Part shown: in pieces, positions 34,082 to 43,239 of the stretch
Position numbering within the stretch: position 1 is the first letter of the stretch
How the letters are laid out: every line of letters begins with the position of its first letter
Assembly (NCBI RefSeq): GCF_001905595.1
Contig: NZ_LIXI01000007.1
Span: 1 to 64,000 of the forward strand
From: Streptomyces sp. CB00316
Lineage (GTDB): Bacteria > Actinomycetota > Actinomycetes > Streptomycetales > Streptomycetaceae
DNA length: 64,000 bases
Direction: 5' to 3'
Program-made: the position numbers and the translations under genes
The notes under the pieces: generated by a model
Seen by the model: the letters and a program-made list of their open reading frames with translations, nothing else
Databases searched by the model: none
Told to the model about the DNA's origin: nothing

Positions 34082-34752
34082 CTACGGCCGGTCGGCCCGC
34101 CCCGCCCTCACCACCCCGAGGGCCAGCAGGAGCTGCGCGGCGATGTAGGTGAGCATCACCCAGAAGTCAGGGGCGGGCAGCCGGGGCCATTCCGCGATAC
34201 CGGTGGCGATGAGGGCGTCGGAGAGCAGGAAGAGCGCCCCGCCGGCCGCCGTGTACCGGCCGAGCACACCGGCCCGCCACGCCATCGCGGTGAGCAGCAG
34301 GCTGTAGCCGGCCACCGGAACACGCAGCTCCGCCGGGAGGTCGGACCAGATCAGGACGAGGAAGACGGCGAGGACGAGAACGTACGCGACCCCCGTGGTC
34401 AGGGCCGCGGGGGCCCGGTCCCGGCCGAACAGCGTCAGGTAGCAGACATGGCCGACGGCGAAGGAGCCCATCCCGAGGAGGAACGCCAGGTCGTTGTCGG
34501 CGAGCAGGAACACGTCCCCACCCCACCCGAACAGCAGGGCCACGGTGAGCAGCCGGGGCCCGCCCCGGACGGCGGCGTATCCGGCGAGCAGCGGCATCAG
34601 CAGCGGCTTGGCGACCAGGTGGACGGTGTCGTGCCCGGCGAGGAGCCCGGCCAGGTCGACGGCGGCTGCGAGGAGGAAGGCGATGAGCAGGGGCCGGGCG
34701 AACCGGCCAGGCCCTGCCGCCTCCGGCCGGGCGGGGCGGGACGCGGTGGCGC

Positions 34753-34756
<4 letters not shown>
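34082..34756 (-). CDS. YhhN family lysoplasmalogenase-like membrane protein
   Basis: A 224-residue membrane protein with about eight helices. The YhhN/TMEM86 pattern is visible: TVHLVAKPLLMPLLAGYA, LLFGWGGDVFLLADND (the acidic GDxxL motif), FLLGMGSFAVGHVCYLTLF and LFLLSDALIAT. TMEM86 hydrolyses the vinyl-ether bond of lysoplasmalogens; whether Streptomyces makes plasmalogens is doubtful, so the substrate is open. The ATG at 34756 overlaps the stop of the hydroxylase gene (ATGA), so the two lipid-related genes form one operon. Confidence 0.88.
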
Positions 34757-35688
<932 letters not shown>

Positions 35689-35767
35689 GCGAGCACCGTA
35701 GGGCCGCGGATCGGTGAGGGCTAGACGTTGTTACCCACAAGTATGCGAGATCTGGTGTCAGCAGTCT

Positions 35768-35784
35768 TTGGCACCTTCTGCCAA
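35768..35784. promoter_or_regulatory. Inverted repeat TTGGCA-CCTTC-TGCCAA (candidate operator)
   Basis: A perfect 6-bp inverted repeat with 5-bp spacer in the promoter region shared by the hydroxylase gene and the exonuclease gene. It has the form of a dimeric repressor site; the cognate regulator is not known. Confidence 0.45.
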
Positions 35785-35982
35785 TGGCCCGACTGGAGGA
35801 TGTGCGGGACACGTTGTGGCCGAGAAGGAGAAACACCCGTGTTCGGTACGGAAGTTGCCCTGTCCCGGTCGGCCACGACGGTGATCGGCACCCGAACGTG
35901 TCGGACGACCCTCACGATCTGTCGCCGGTGGTGTCCCGGCCGAATAGGGCACTGTCAGTCGCGGCCCGTATTCTCTGTGACC

Positions 35983-36990
35983 ATGCTCGACGACCGCCAG
36001 ACAGCCGCACCATGGCCGACCGCCTACCCCCAGGGGTACGCGGTCGTCGACGTGGAGACCACCGGCCTCGCCCGCGACGACCGGATAGTGTCCGCCGCCG
36101 TCTACCGGCTCGACGCCCTGGGCAATGTCGAGGACCACTGGTACACGCTGGTGAATCCGGAGCGGGACCCCGGTCCCGTCTGGATCCACGGGCTGACGAG
36201 CGACGTACTGGAAGGCGCGCCGCTCTTCCCCGAGGTCGCCGCCGAGTTGTCGGCGCGGCTCGCGGGCCGGGTGCTCGTCGCGCACAACGCGGCGTTCGAC
36301 TGGTCGATGATCGCCCGGGAGTACGCCCGGGCCGCGGTGGTCGCCCCGGTCGAGCAGCGGCTCTGCACGATCGCGCTCGCCAAGGAGCTGCGGCTGCCGC
36401 TGCCCAACCACAAGCTGGCCTCCCTCGCCGCCCACTTCGGCGTCGTACAGCAGCACGCCCACCACGCCCTGGACGACGCCCGGGTGCTGGCCGAGGCGTT
36501 CCGGCCGAGTCTGCACGCGGCGGCCCGGGGCGGGGTGCGGCTGCCGTTGCTGGAGTGCCGGCCGCTGACCGAGTGGTCCGACTCCCCCGTCGCCCCGCGC
36601 GTCGGGTATCAGCCCGCGCGGCAGCCGAACAGCTGGCGGCCCTCGCGGAAGCGGCCGGCCTGCCCGTATCCCAATCCGGGGCGGTACGAGAAGGAGAAGC
36701 CGCTCAAGCAGGGGATGCGGGTGGCGTTCTCCGGGGACACCTCGATCGACCGGGAGCTGCTGGAGGACCGGGCGGTGGAGGCGGGGCTTCATGTGGCGAC
36801 CAGCGTGTCGCGGCTGACCAGTCTGCTGGTGACCAACGACCCGGACGCGGCGACGTCGAAGACGCAGAAGGCGAAGTCGTTCGGCACGCCGATCCTGGAG
36901 GAGAGCTCCTTCACCCATCTGCTGCGCGATGTGGCGCCCGCCGACGGGGTCGTCCTCCCGCACCAGGCGCCGCCACCGTCATCGGAGTGA
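35983..36990 (+). CDS. DEDDh 3'-5' exonuclease with C-terminal BRCT-like domain
   Basis: A 335-residue protein. Residues about 15-180 are a DnaQ-like exonuclease with Exo I VDVETTGL, Exo II AHNAAFDWSM and the ExoIII-epsilon type HHALDDARV. After a basic linker (NSWRPSRKRPACPYP) the last 95 residues read KPLKQGMRVAFSGDTSIDRELLEDRAVEAGLHVATSVSRLTSLLV in short motifs, a BRCT-like fold as in DNA ligase and RFC. It may proofread or trim DNA ends. The ATG at 35983 is 8 nt after TATTCT (35969-35974), suggesting a leaderless mRNA. Confidence 0.9.
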   Translation: MLDDRQTAAPWPTAYPQGYAVVDVETTGLARDDRIVSAAVYRLDALGNVEDHWYTLVNPERDPGPVWIHGLTSDVLEGAPLFPEVAAELSARLAGRVLVAHNAAFDWSMIAREYARAAVVAPVEQRLCTIALAKELRLPLPNHKLASLAAHFGVVQQHAHHALDDARVLAEAFRPSLHAAARGGVRLPLLECRPLTEWSDSPVAPRVGYQPARQPNSWRPSRKRPACPYPNPGRYEKEKPLKQGMRVAFSGDTSIDRELLEDRAVEAGLHVATSVSRLTSLLVTNDPDAATSKTQKAKSFGTPILEESSFTHLLRDVAPADGVVLPHQAPPPSSE

Positions 36991-37053
36991 ACCGGGCGCG
37001 ACTCGCCCGGAGTCCGCTGGCCCGTCGCCGCCCCGCGTCCCACCCTGTGGCGC

Positions 37054-37287
37054 ATGGCACGTTGCGAGGTTTGCGGAAACGACTACGGCATGTCCTTCGA
37101 GGTGCACGCGCAGGGCGCGGTGCACGTCTTCGACTGCTTCTCCTGCGCCATCCACCGCATGGCGCCGATCTGCGAGCACTGCCGGGTCCAGGTGATCGGG
37201 CAGGGCGTCGAGGCCGACGGGCACTGGTACTGCGGCGCCCACTGCGCCCGCGCCGAAGGGAGGGCGGGCATCGTGGACAAAGTGTGA
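37054..37287 (+). CDS. Small cysteine-rich zinc-ribbon protein
   Basis: A 77-residue protein with four Cys/His groups: CEVCGNDYG, DCFSCAIHRM, CEHCRVQVIG and WYCGAHCAR. The spacing resembles LIM-like or metallothionein-like zinc folds. It begins 63 bp after the exonuclease gene on the same strand. The function is unknown; binding of Zn is inferred from the ligands. The ATG at 37054 lacks a good ribosome site. Confidence 0.8.
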   Translation: MARCEVCGNDYGMSFEVHAQGAVHVFDCFSCAIHRMAPICEHCRVQVIGQGVEADGHWYCGAHCARAEGRAGIVDKV

Positions 37288-37353
37288 GGGAACATCCCTT
37301 TGCCGGGCCTGCCCGGCAGTACCCCTGAGTGCCGCGCCCCATGACCCCGGTTG

Positions 37354-37366
37354 TACGGTCATGGGG
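37354..37366 (+). promoter_or_regulatory. -10 element of a probable leaderless surf1 mRNA
   Basis: TACGGT at 37354-37359 is followed after 6 nt by GTG at 37366. No Shine-Dalgarno sequence precedes the GTG, which supports both the start and a leaderless mRNA. Confidence 0.45.
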
Positions 37367-38172
37367 TGTACCGCTTCCTGTTGACCCGGCAGTGGGTGAT
37401 TCTCACCCTGCTGGCTCTCGTCCTGATGCCGACCATGGTCGAGCTGGGTTTCTGGCAGTTGCACCGGCATCAGCACCGGGTCGCGCAGAACGAGCTGATC
37501 TCGCGGAACCTCAAGGCGCAGCCGCTCCCGGTCACCGATCTCACCTCCCCCGGGCACACCGTCCCGCGCGCCGACTACTGGCGGGCGGTGATGGCGACCG
37601 GCACGTTCGACAGCGAGCACGAGGTGGTGGTCCGCCGGCGTACGTCCGAGGACGACAAGATCGGCGTGCATGTGCTGACGCCGCTGGACCTCAGGGACGG
37701 GGGCACCGTCCTGGTCAACCGGGGCTGGGTGCCCGCCGCGCCGAACCAGACGGCGTATCCGGACGTGCCGCCCGCCCCCCAGGGCGAAGTGACCGTCACC
37801 GGGCGGCTCAAGGCGGACGAGACGACCGGCAGCAGCGGCATCAAGGATCTGGCGGGGCTGCCGGACCGGCAGGTGATGCTGATCAACAGCGAGCAGCAGG
37901 CGCATCTGCTCTCCCGCGAGGTCCTCGGCGGGTACATCGAGCAGACCGCACCGCAGCCCGCGGGCGGGCTGCCCGAGCAGATCCCCGACCCCGACGACAG
38001 CTCCATCGGCGCGCACATGGCGTACGCCGTCCAGTGGTGGCTGTTCGTCGCCGCAGTTCCGGTCGGCTGGGTCATCCTCGTACGGCGGGAGAAGCGCGAC
38101 CGCGAGGAGGCCGCCGCGAAGGGTGAGCCGACCGGTACCGCCGCCGAGCGGCCGGAGACCGCGAGCGCCTGA
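37366..38172 (+). CDS. SURF1 family cytochrome oxidase assembly protein
   Basis: A 268-residue membrane protein with the SURF1 layout: an N-terminal helix (WVILTLLALVLMPTMVELGFWQLHRHQHR), a large extracytoplasmic domain (GTVLVNRGWVPAA, GEVTVTGRLKADE) and a C-terminal helix (HMAYAVQWWLFVAAVPVGWVILV). SURF1 inserts haem a or aids assembly of cytochrome c oxidase. The GTG start at 37366 gives MYRFLLTRQW, the family start; a TTG five codons upstream is in frame but unsupported. The gene stands alone between the zinc-ribbon gene and the GH15 gene. Confidence 0.92.
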   Translation: MYRFLLTRQWVILTLLALVLMPTMVELGFWQLHRHQHRVAQNELISRNLKAQPLPVTDLTSPGHTVPRADYWRAVMATGTFDSEHEVVVRRRTSEDDKIGVHVLTPLDLRDGGTVLVNRGWVPAAPNQTAYPDVPPAPQGEVTVTGRLKADETTGSSGIKDLAGLPDRQVMLINSEQQAHLLSREVLGGYIEQTAPQPAGGLPEQIPDPDDSSIGAHMAYAVQWWLFVAAVPVGWVILVRREKRDREEAAAKGEPTGTAAERPETASA

Positions 38173-38256
38173 GAGCCTTTCGGTCCAGGGGTTCTGAGAG
38201 CTCCGGCACACCGAGGGGCTGGTTGACGAGGGTCCTGTTCGGGAACACGCCAGAGC

Positions 38257-40050
38257 GTGACCCCACGCATTGAGGACTACGCCCTGATCGGCGATCTCCA
38301 GACCGCCGCGCTCGTCGGCAGGAACGGTTCGATCGACTGGCTCTGCCTGCCCCGCTTCGACTCCGGCGCCTGCTTCGCCGCTCTGCTCGGCACCGAGGAG
38401 AACGGCCACTGGCGCATCGCCCCGCAGGGAGCCGGGCCCACGGACACCTGCACCCGACGGGGTTACACGGGGGGTTCGCTCGTCCTGGAGACGTACTGGG
38501 AGACCCGGACCGGCACGGTCAAGGTCATCGACTTCATGCCGCAGCGGGACAAGTCGCCCGATGTGATGCGGATCGTCGAGGGCGTCAGCGGCACCGTCGA
38601 CATGAGCTCCGTCCTGCGGCTGCGCTTCGACTTCGGATCCGTGGTGCCGTGGGTACGCCGGTCGCACGGCCACCGGGTCGCGGTCGCCGGCCCCGACTCC
38701 GTCTGGCTGCGCAGCGAACCGCCGGTCAAGACGTGGGGCCAGCAGTTCAGCACCTGCTCCTCGTTCACCGTCACCGAGGGCGAGAGCGTGGCGTTCGTCC
38801 TCACCTGGCACCCCTCGCACTCGCCCCGGCCGAAACTGATCGACCCGCACAAGGCGCTGAAGCACACGCTGCACGACTGGGCGAAGTGGACCGCCAGGTG
38901 CACCTACGAGGGCCCGTACCGCGAGGCCGTGATGCGCTCGCTGATCATCCTGAAGGCGCTGACGTACGCCCCGACGGGCGGCATCGTGGCGGCCCCGACC
39001 ACCTCGTTGCCGGAGGAGATCGGCGGCGTACGGAACTGGGACTACCGCTTCTGCTGGCTGCGGGACGCGACGCTCACCCTCGGGGCGATGGTCTCGGCCG
39101 GCTATCTGGAGGAGGCGGCGGCCTGGCGCGACTGGCTGCTGCGGGCCGTGGCCGGGGATCCGGCGGACCTCCAGATCATGTACGGGCTCGCGGGCGAGCG
39201 CCGGCTCCCCGAGATGGAGCTGCCCTGGCTCGCCGGGTACGAGAACTCCCGCCCGGTGCGCACCGGCAACGCGGCGGTCCGCCAGCGCCAGCTGGATGTC
39301 TACGGGGAGGTCATCGACGCGCTCCGGCTCGCCCGCGTCGCCGGTCTGGACGACAAGCCGCACGCCTGGAACCTCCAGCTCAGCCTGCTCGGCTTCCTGG
39401 AGTCCTCGTGGCGGGAGCCGGACGAGGGGCTGTGGGAGATCCGCGGCCCGCGGCGCCACTTCGTGCACTCCAAGGTGATGGCCTGGGTCGCCGCCGACCG
39501 GGCGGTGCGCTCGCTGGAGGAGAACCCCGAGCTGCCCGGAGACGCGGACCGCTGGCGGGCGATGCGGGACGCCGTGCACGCCGAGGTGTGCGAGAAGGGG
39601 TACGACCCCGCGCGGAACACCTTCACCCAGTCCTACGGGTCGCGGGAGCTGGACGCGGCGACGCTGCTCATCGTGCGGACCGGGTTCCTGCCGCCCGACG
39701 ACCCCCGGGTCATCGGCACGGTCGACGCGGTCCGCGACGAGCTGGGCAGCGACGGGCTGGTCCGCCGCTACAGCACCGAGGGGGTCTCCGTCGACGGGCT
39801 GCCCGGCGACGAGGGGGCGTTCCTCGCCTGCTCGTTCTGGCTGGTGGACGCCTTGCAGCGGATCGGCAGGCCCGGTGAGGCGCGGGAGCTGTTCGAGCAT
39901 CTGCTGGAGCTCCGCAGCGATGTGGGGCTGCTGGCCGAGGAGTACGACGTCGCGGCCGGGCGGCAGCTGGGCAACTTCCCCCAGGCGTTCAGCCATATCG
40001 GACTGGTCAACTCCGCGGTCGACCTCGCCGGGGTGGACCCGGCAGGATAG
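38257..40050 (+). CDS. GH15 family glycoside hydrolase (glucoamylase/trehalase-like)
   Basis: A 597-residue cytosolic protein with the bacterial GH15 layout: an N-terminal beta-sandwich (IEDYALIGDLQTAALVGRNGSIDWLCLPRFDS), then an (alpha/alpha)6 barrel with GVRNWDYRFCWLRDATLT, YGLAGERRLPEMELPWLAGY and the C-terminal GDEGAFLACSFWLVDAL. Mycobacterial and actinobacterial relatives hydrolyse trehalose; others act on alpha-glucans. There is no signal peptide. The GTG at 38257 gives the standard family N-terminus. It is 4 bp upstream of the next SDR gene. Confidence 0.93.
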   Translation: MTPRIEDYALIGDLQTAALVGRNGSIDWLCLPRFDSGACFAALLGTEENGHWRIAPQGAGPTDTCTRRGYTGGSLVLETYWETRTGTVKVIDFMPQRDKSPDVMRIVEGVSGTVDMSSVLRLRFDFGSVVPWVRRSHGHRVAVAGPDSVWLRSEPPVKTWGQQFSTCSSFTVTEGESVAFVLTWHPSHSPRPKLIDPHKALKHTLHDWAKWTARCTYEGPYREAVMRSLIILKALTYAPTGGIVAAPTTSLPEEIGGVRNWDYRFCWLRDATLTLGAMVSAGYLEEAAAWRDWLLRAVAGDPADLQIMYGLAGERRLPEMELPWLAGYENSRPVRTGNAAVRQRQLDVYGEVIDALRLARVAGLDDKPHAWNLQLSLLGFLESSWREPDEGLWEIRGPRRHFVHSKVMAWVAADRAVRSLEENPELPGDADRWRAMRDAVHAEVCEKGYDPARNTFTQSYGSRELDAATLLIVRTGFLPPDDPRVIGTVDAVRDELGSDGLVRRYSTEGVSVDGLPGDEGAFLACSFWLVDALQRIGRPGEARELFEHLLELRSDVGLLAEEYDVAAGRQLGNFPQAFSHIGLVNSAVDLAGVDPAG

Positions 40051-40054
40051 GGCC

Positions 40055-40810
40055 ATGGATCTTGGACTGAAGGACCGCGTGTACATCGTCACCGGCGCGA
40101 CCCGGGGGCTCGGCAACGCCACGGCGCGCGCCCTGGCCGCCGACGGCGCGAAGGTGATCATCACCGGCCGGGACGAGAGGGGCGCCGAGGAGGCCGCCGC
40201 CGAGCTGGGGCCGGACGCCGTGGGTCTCGCCGCCGACAACGCCGACCCGAGCGCCGCCCAGCGGCTGGTGGACACGGCCCGGGAGCGATTCGGGCGGCTC
40301 GACGGTGTGCTCATCAGCGTCGGCGGGCCCGCGCCCGGCTTCGCCGCCGACAACACGGACGACCAGTGGCAGACGGCGTTCGAGACGGTGTTCCTCGGAG
40401 CGGTCCGGCTCGCCCGGACGACCGCCGCCGCACTGGGCGAGGGCGGCGTCATCGGCTTCGTGCTCTCCGGGTCGGTGCACGAGCCGATCGGCGGACTGAC
40501 CATCTCCAACGGGCTGCGCCCCGGCCTCGCCGGTTTCGCCAAGTCGCTCGCCGACGAGCTGGGGCCGCGCGGCATCCGGGTCGTCGGGGTGCTGCCCGCC
40601 CGGATCGACACCGACCGGGTCCGCGAGCTGGACGCGCTCTCGGGCGACGCCGAGGCGGCCCGTACGGCCAACGAGGCGCGTATCCCGCTGCGGCGCTACG
40701 GGACGCCGGAGGAGTTCGGGAAGACCGCGGCCTTCCTGCTCTCCCCCGCCGCCTCGTATCTGACGGGGATCATGGTGCCGGTCGACGGCGGTTCGCGGCG
40801 CGGGTTCTGA
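40055..40810 (+). CDS. SDR family oxidoreductase
   Basis: A 251-residue short-chain dehydrogenase: cofactor loop TGATRGLGNATA, the substrate-region motif LISVGGPAPGF instead of NNAG, and a C-terminal ASYLTGIMVPVDGG. The expected YxxxK is not clear: the region reads VLSGSVHEPIGGLTISNGLRPGLAGFAKSLADEL, so Tyr appears replaced. This matches a recognised SDR subgroup that keeps Ser (SGS) but lacks the canonical Tyr; its activity is uncertain. ATG at 40055. It is probably co-transcribed with the GH15 gene. Confidence 0.85.
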   Translation: MDLGLKDRVYIVTGATRGLGNATARALAADGAKVIITGRDERGAEEAAAELGPDAVGLAADNADPSAAQRLVDTARERFGRLDGVLISVGGPAPGFAADNTDDQWQTAFETVFLGAVRLARTTAAALGEGGVIGFVLSGSVHEPIGGLTISNGLRPGLAGFAKSLADELGPRGIRVVGVLPARIDTDRVRELDALSGDAEAARTANEARIPLRRYGTPEEFGKTAAFLLSPAASYLTGIMVPVDGGSRRGF

Positions 40811-40831
40811 GGAAGCCCGGTCCACGGGCCG

Positions 40832-41410
40832 TCAGGCCACCCGCTCCGCGCGGTGCTTGACGGCCCGCAGCCGTACCTCGGCCGGGAGCTCGTCCAGGCC
40901 GGCCGAATCGCGGGCGTGGGCCAGCGCTCCGTCGGCCACCGCGTTCAGCGCCTGCTCGGGGGCGGCGTGCGGCTCCATCAGCAGCCGGATGCGGGCCTGC
41001 GGGGCGGTCCGGCGGCCGGTCAGGGCCGCCTGGGCGCGGGCCACTCCGTCCACCTCGCCCGCCTCGTCGGCGAGCACGCCCTCCAGCGCCTTGCCCCGTA
41101 CCTGCGCGCCCTCACCGTCGCCGCTGTCGACCAGCACGTCGGAGAGGCGGCCGCGCCGGAGCTGGGCGAGGAGCCACCACAGGGCGAGGACGACCAGGAC
41201 GGCGAGGACCGCGATCACGGTCGGCCACCACCAGCCCTCGTCGCGCCAGCGGCCCCGGTCGTCCGCGCTGAGCAGCACGTCGTTCTTGCCGTCCCAGGGC
41301 CACCAGGACGGCAGGGAGACGCCGAGGCCGACGGCGAGCACCCCTCCGCCCACGGCGATCAGCAGGAGACCGGCCAGGGCCAGCAGGACCCGGTTGACGG
41401 TGGAGCGCAT
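40832..41410 (-). CDS. amaP: AmaP-like alkaline shock response membrane anchor protein
   Basis: A 192-residue protein with two N-terminal membrane helices (VNRVLLALAGLLLIAVGGGVLAVGLG and WWWPTVIAVLAVLVVLALWWLLAQL), then a cytoplasmic Asp23-like alpha/beta domain (RIRLLMEPHAAPEQALNAVADGALAHA). In Staphylococcus, AmaP tethers Asp23 to the membrane. I chose the ATG at 41410, 9 nt after GAAGGG. An ATG at 41419 overlaps the preceding gene stop (ATGA) but touches the Shine-Dalgarno sequence. It is the last gene of the five-gene Asp23 operon. Confidence 0.85.
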   Translation of the reverse strand: MRSTVNRVLLALAGLLLIAVGGGVLAVGLGVSLPSWWPWDGKNDVLLSADDRGRWRDEGWWWPTVIAVLAVLVVLALWWLLAQLRRGRLSDVLVDSGDGEGAQVRGKALEGVLADEAGEVDGVARAQAALTGRRTAPQARIRLLMEPHAAPEQALNAVADGALAHARDSAGLDELPAEVRLRAVKHRAERVA

Positions 41411-41415
41411 GCCGC

Positions 41416-42096
41416 TCATCCCTTCTTCGCCGGTCGGTGCACCTGGACGGAGAGGCCGGGCGGCTTCGCCAGGCCCAGTTCCCGGACGGCCGTGGCCAGT
41501 ACGGTGTTCAGGTCGCCGCGTACGTCGTCGAGTTCCCGGAAGTGCGAGAGGGCGCGCACCTTCGCCTTGCGCCGTCCCATCCGGACCCGGACGGACTGCA
41601 CCCCGGGCACCCGCACGGCCCGGTCCCGCAGGACGAGTGCGGCGGCGGTCCGGTCGAGTCCGGCGCGTACGCCGGCGCGGTCGCGGCGCATCGGCAGCAG
41701 ATCGCGCAGCCCGGGGGTGAGGGCGAGAAGGAGCAGCCAGAGGCCGATCAGTGCGGCGGCCCCCGCGCCGATGAGCACCGCGACGTCGTCGAGCTGCCGA
41801 TCGGCGAGGCCGTCGGCGAGGGAGCGCCGCCACTGCATGGCCGGATGCCCGGTCCGTACGGCGGCGATGTCGTAGAGCAGCAGCCCGGCGGCGCCCAGGA
41901 GCACCAGGGCCAGCAGTGCGGCCGGTACCCGGCGCGCGGACCAGAAGCGGCCGGCCCGGCCGCCGCCCTGCTCCAGGGTGGGGACCCGGTCGTGGTCGGA
42001 GGGGGTGCCGGGGTCGGGGGTGTGCGTCCCACCGCCGGCCTGATCCACCGTGGGCATCCACCGGGTGGAGCCGGTGGGGTCGACGGGTTCGGTCAT
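41416..42096 (-). CDS. DUF6286-type membrane protein of the Asp23 operon
   Basis: A 226-residue protein with two membrane helices (VPAALLALVLLGAAGLLLYDI; DDVAVLIGAGAAALIGLWLLLLALTPG) and a basic C-terminal cytoplasmic domain (SVRVRMGRRKAKVRALSHF...), again Asp23/AmaP-like in strand pattern. It is widely found in actinobacterial Asp23 operons, with unknown function. The ATG at 42096, with GGGAGG upstream, overlaps the preceding gene by ATGA. Confidence 0.8.
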   Translation of the reverse strand: MTEPVDPTGSTRWMPTVDQAGGGTHTPDPGTPSDHDRVPTLEQGGGRAGRFWSARRVPAALLALVLLGAAGLLLYDIAAVRTGHPAMQWRRSLADGLADRQLDDVAVLIGAGAAALIGLWLLLLALTPGLRDLLPMRRDRAGVRAGLDRTAAALVLRDRAVRVPGVQSVRVRMGRRKAKVRALSHFRELDDVRGDLNTVLATAVRELGLAKPPGLSVQVHRPAKKG

Positions 42097-42440
42097 CGGA
42101 TCCTCCCCTGTGCTCCGCCGGTGGCCGGGTGCAGCCGTTCGACCTGGACGGCCACTTCGGGCACCTCCATGCCCGCAAGCGACGTGACCCGCTGGGCGAC
42201 CCTGCTCCGCACGGCACCGCACTGGCGGCCGATGTCGCAGGGGTAGCCGAGCTCCAGGCTGACCCGTACGCGGGCGGCGTCACGGTGGACGGTGACCGTG
42301 GCGCGGGGGGAGGCCCCGTTCGAGGGCGGATGGTCGACGGCTTCCTTCGCCGCCTGGGCGGCGATCTTGGCGACGACCCGGTCGGCGATCCGGGTCTCGC
42401 CCCGTTCGGCGGCGGCGACCCGCCCGGTCACCGCCGTCAC
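42093..42440 (-). CDS. Asp23/Gls24-related protein (second copy)
   Basis: A 115-residue cytosolic protein with the Asp23/Gls24 strand-helix pattern: TRIADRVVAKIAAQAAKEAV, TVTVHRDAARVRVSLELGYPCDI, VRSRVAQRVTSLAGMEVPEVAVQVERLH. Only one such domain is present, so it probably pairs with the other Asp23 protein of the operon. The GTG at 42440 overlaps the small upstream gene by GTGA. Confidence 0.78.
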   Translation of the reverse strand: MTAVTGRVAAAERGETRIADRVVAKIAAQAAKEAVDHPPSNGASPRATVTVHRDAARVRVSLELGYPCDIGRQCGAVRSRVAQRVTSLAGMEVPEVAVQVERLHPATGGAQGRIR

Positions 42441-42628
42441 CGTCGCCGGTCGCCGCGCTCGCGACTCCGGAAGAAGTCGCCGGGTTCCAGGTCACCGTCC
42501 AGGAAGCGGCCGGCGATGAAGCCGACCGCGCCCAACGCGGCCACCAGTACGAAGGCTCCGAACCCGCCGAAATATCCGGCGAATCCCAGCGCCATGCCGG
42601 CCAGCAGACCGGCCACAGCCATGCTCAT
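42437..42628 (-). CDS. Small membrane protein of the Asp23 operon
   Basis: A 63-residue protein with two glycine-rich hydrophobic segments (VAGLLAGMALGFAGYF and FVLVAALGAVGFIAGRF) and an acidic-to-basic tail (DGDLEPGDFFRSRERGDRR). It resembles the small membrane proteins that sit between asp23 and amaP in other bacteria (DUF2273-like). The ATG at 42628 has GAGGAGAG upstream. It overlaps the next gene by GTGA. Confidence 0.78.
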   Translation of the reverse strand: MSMAVAGLLAGMALGFAGYFGGFGAFVLVAALGAVGFIAGRFLDGDLEPGDFFRSRERGDRRR

Positions 42629-42667
42629 CGTCTCTCCTCAACTGCCTTTCGGCGGGGAACCCGGAAT

Positions 42668-43144
42668 TTACTGGACTCGCTGCTGCTGATCGCCGTCGTC
42701 CTCGTCGTCGTCCTCGTCGGGCAGCTTGACGTCGCTGACCGCGATGTTGACCTCGACGACTTCGAGGCCGGTCATGCGCTCCACCGCCTCGACGACGTTC
42801 TGGCGGACGTCGCGGGCCACGTCGGAGATGGCCACGCCGTAGTCGACGACGATCTCCAGGTCGAGGGCGGCCTGGGACTCGCCGACCTCGGCCTTCACAC
42901 CGCGGGTGACGGACTTGCCGCCGCCGGGGACCCGGTCGCGGACCGCGCCGAAGGTCCGGGACAGGCCGCTGCCCATGGCGTGGACGCCGACCACATCGCG
43001 TGCGGCCATTCCGGCGATCTTCTCGACGACGCCGTCGGCGATGGTGGTGCGGCCGCGGGTGCCGGGATCCCCACCGCCTCGTTTGCTCAGAGGGGACTTG
43101 CCCGAACCGCTGCCGGGGCTGTTGTGCTGGGGTGTCTCAGTCAT
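42668..43144 (-). CDS. Asp23/Gls24 family envelope stress response protein
   Basis: A 158-residue cytosolic protein with an N-terminal disordered Ser/Gly stretch and a full Asp23/Gls24 domain (TTIADGVVEKIAGMAARDVVGVHAMG, AALDLEIVVDYGVAISDVARDVRQNVVEAVERMTGLEVVEVNIAVSDVKL in short motifs). The tail is acidic (EDDDEDDGD). It leads the five-gene minus-strand operon. The ATG at 43144 follows AAGGAAGAG. In Firmicutes, Asp23 proteins accumulate under cell-envelope or alkaline stress. Confidence 0.9.
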   Translation of the reverse strand: MTETPQHNSPGSGSGKSPLSKRGGGDPGTRGRTTIADGVVEKIAGMAARDVVGVHAMGSGLSRTFGAVRDRVPGGGKSVTRGVKAEVGESQAALDLEIVVDYGVAISDVARDVRQNVVEAVERMTGLEVVEVNIAVSDVKLPDEDDDEDDGDQQQRVQ

Positions 43145-43239
43145 CGCCGCTCTTCCTTTCGGGGCGGGGTGGGGACTTCCTTCGCCCACGTTAAGTGCGC
43201 TTGCCCGGTCTCGCGCTGTGGATACGGCAGGCTGGGGCG

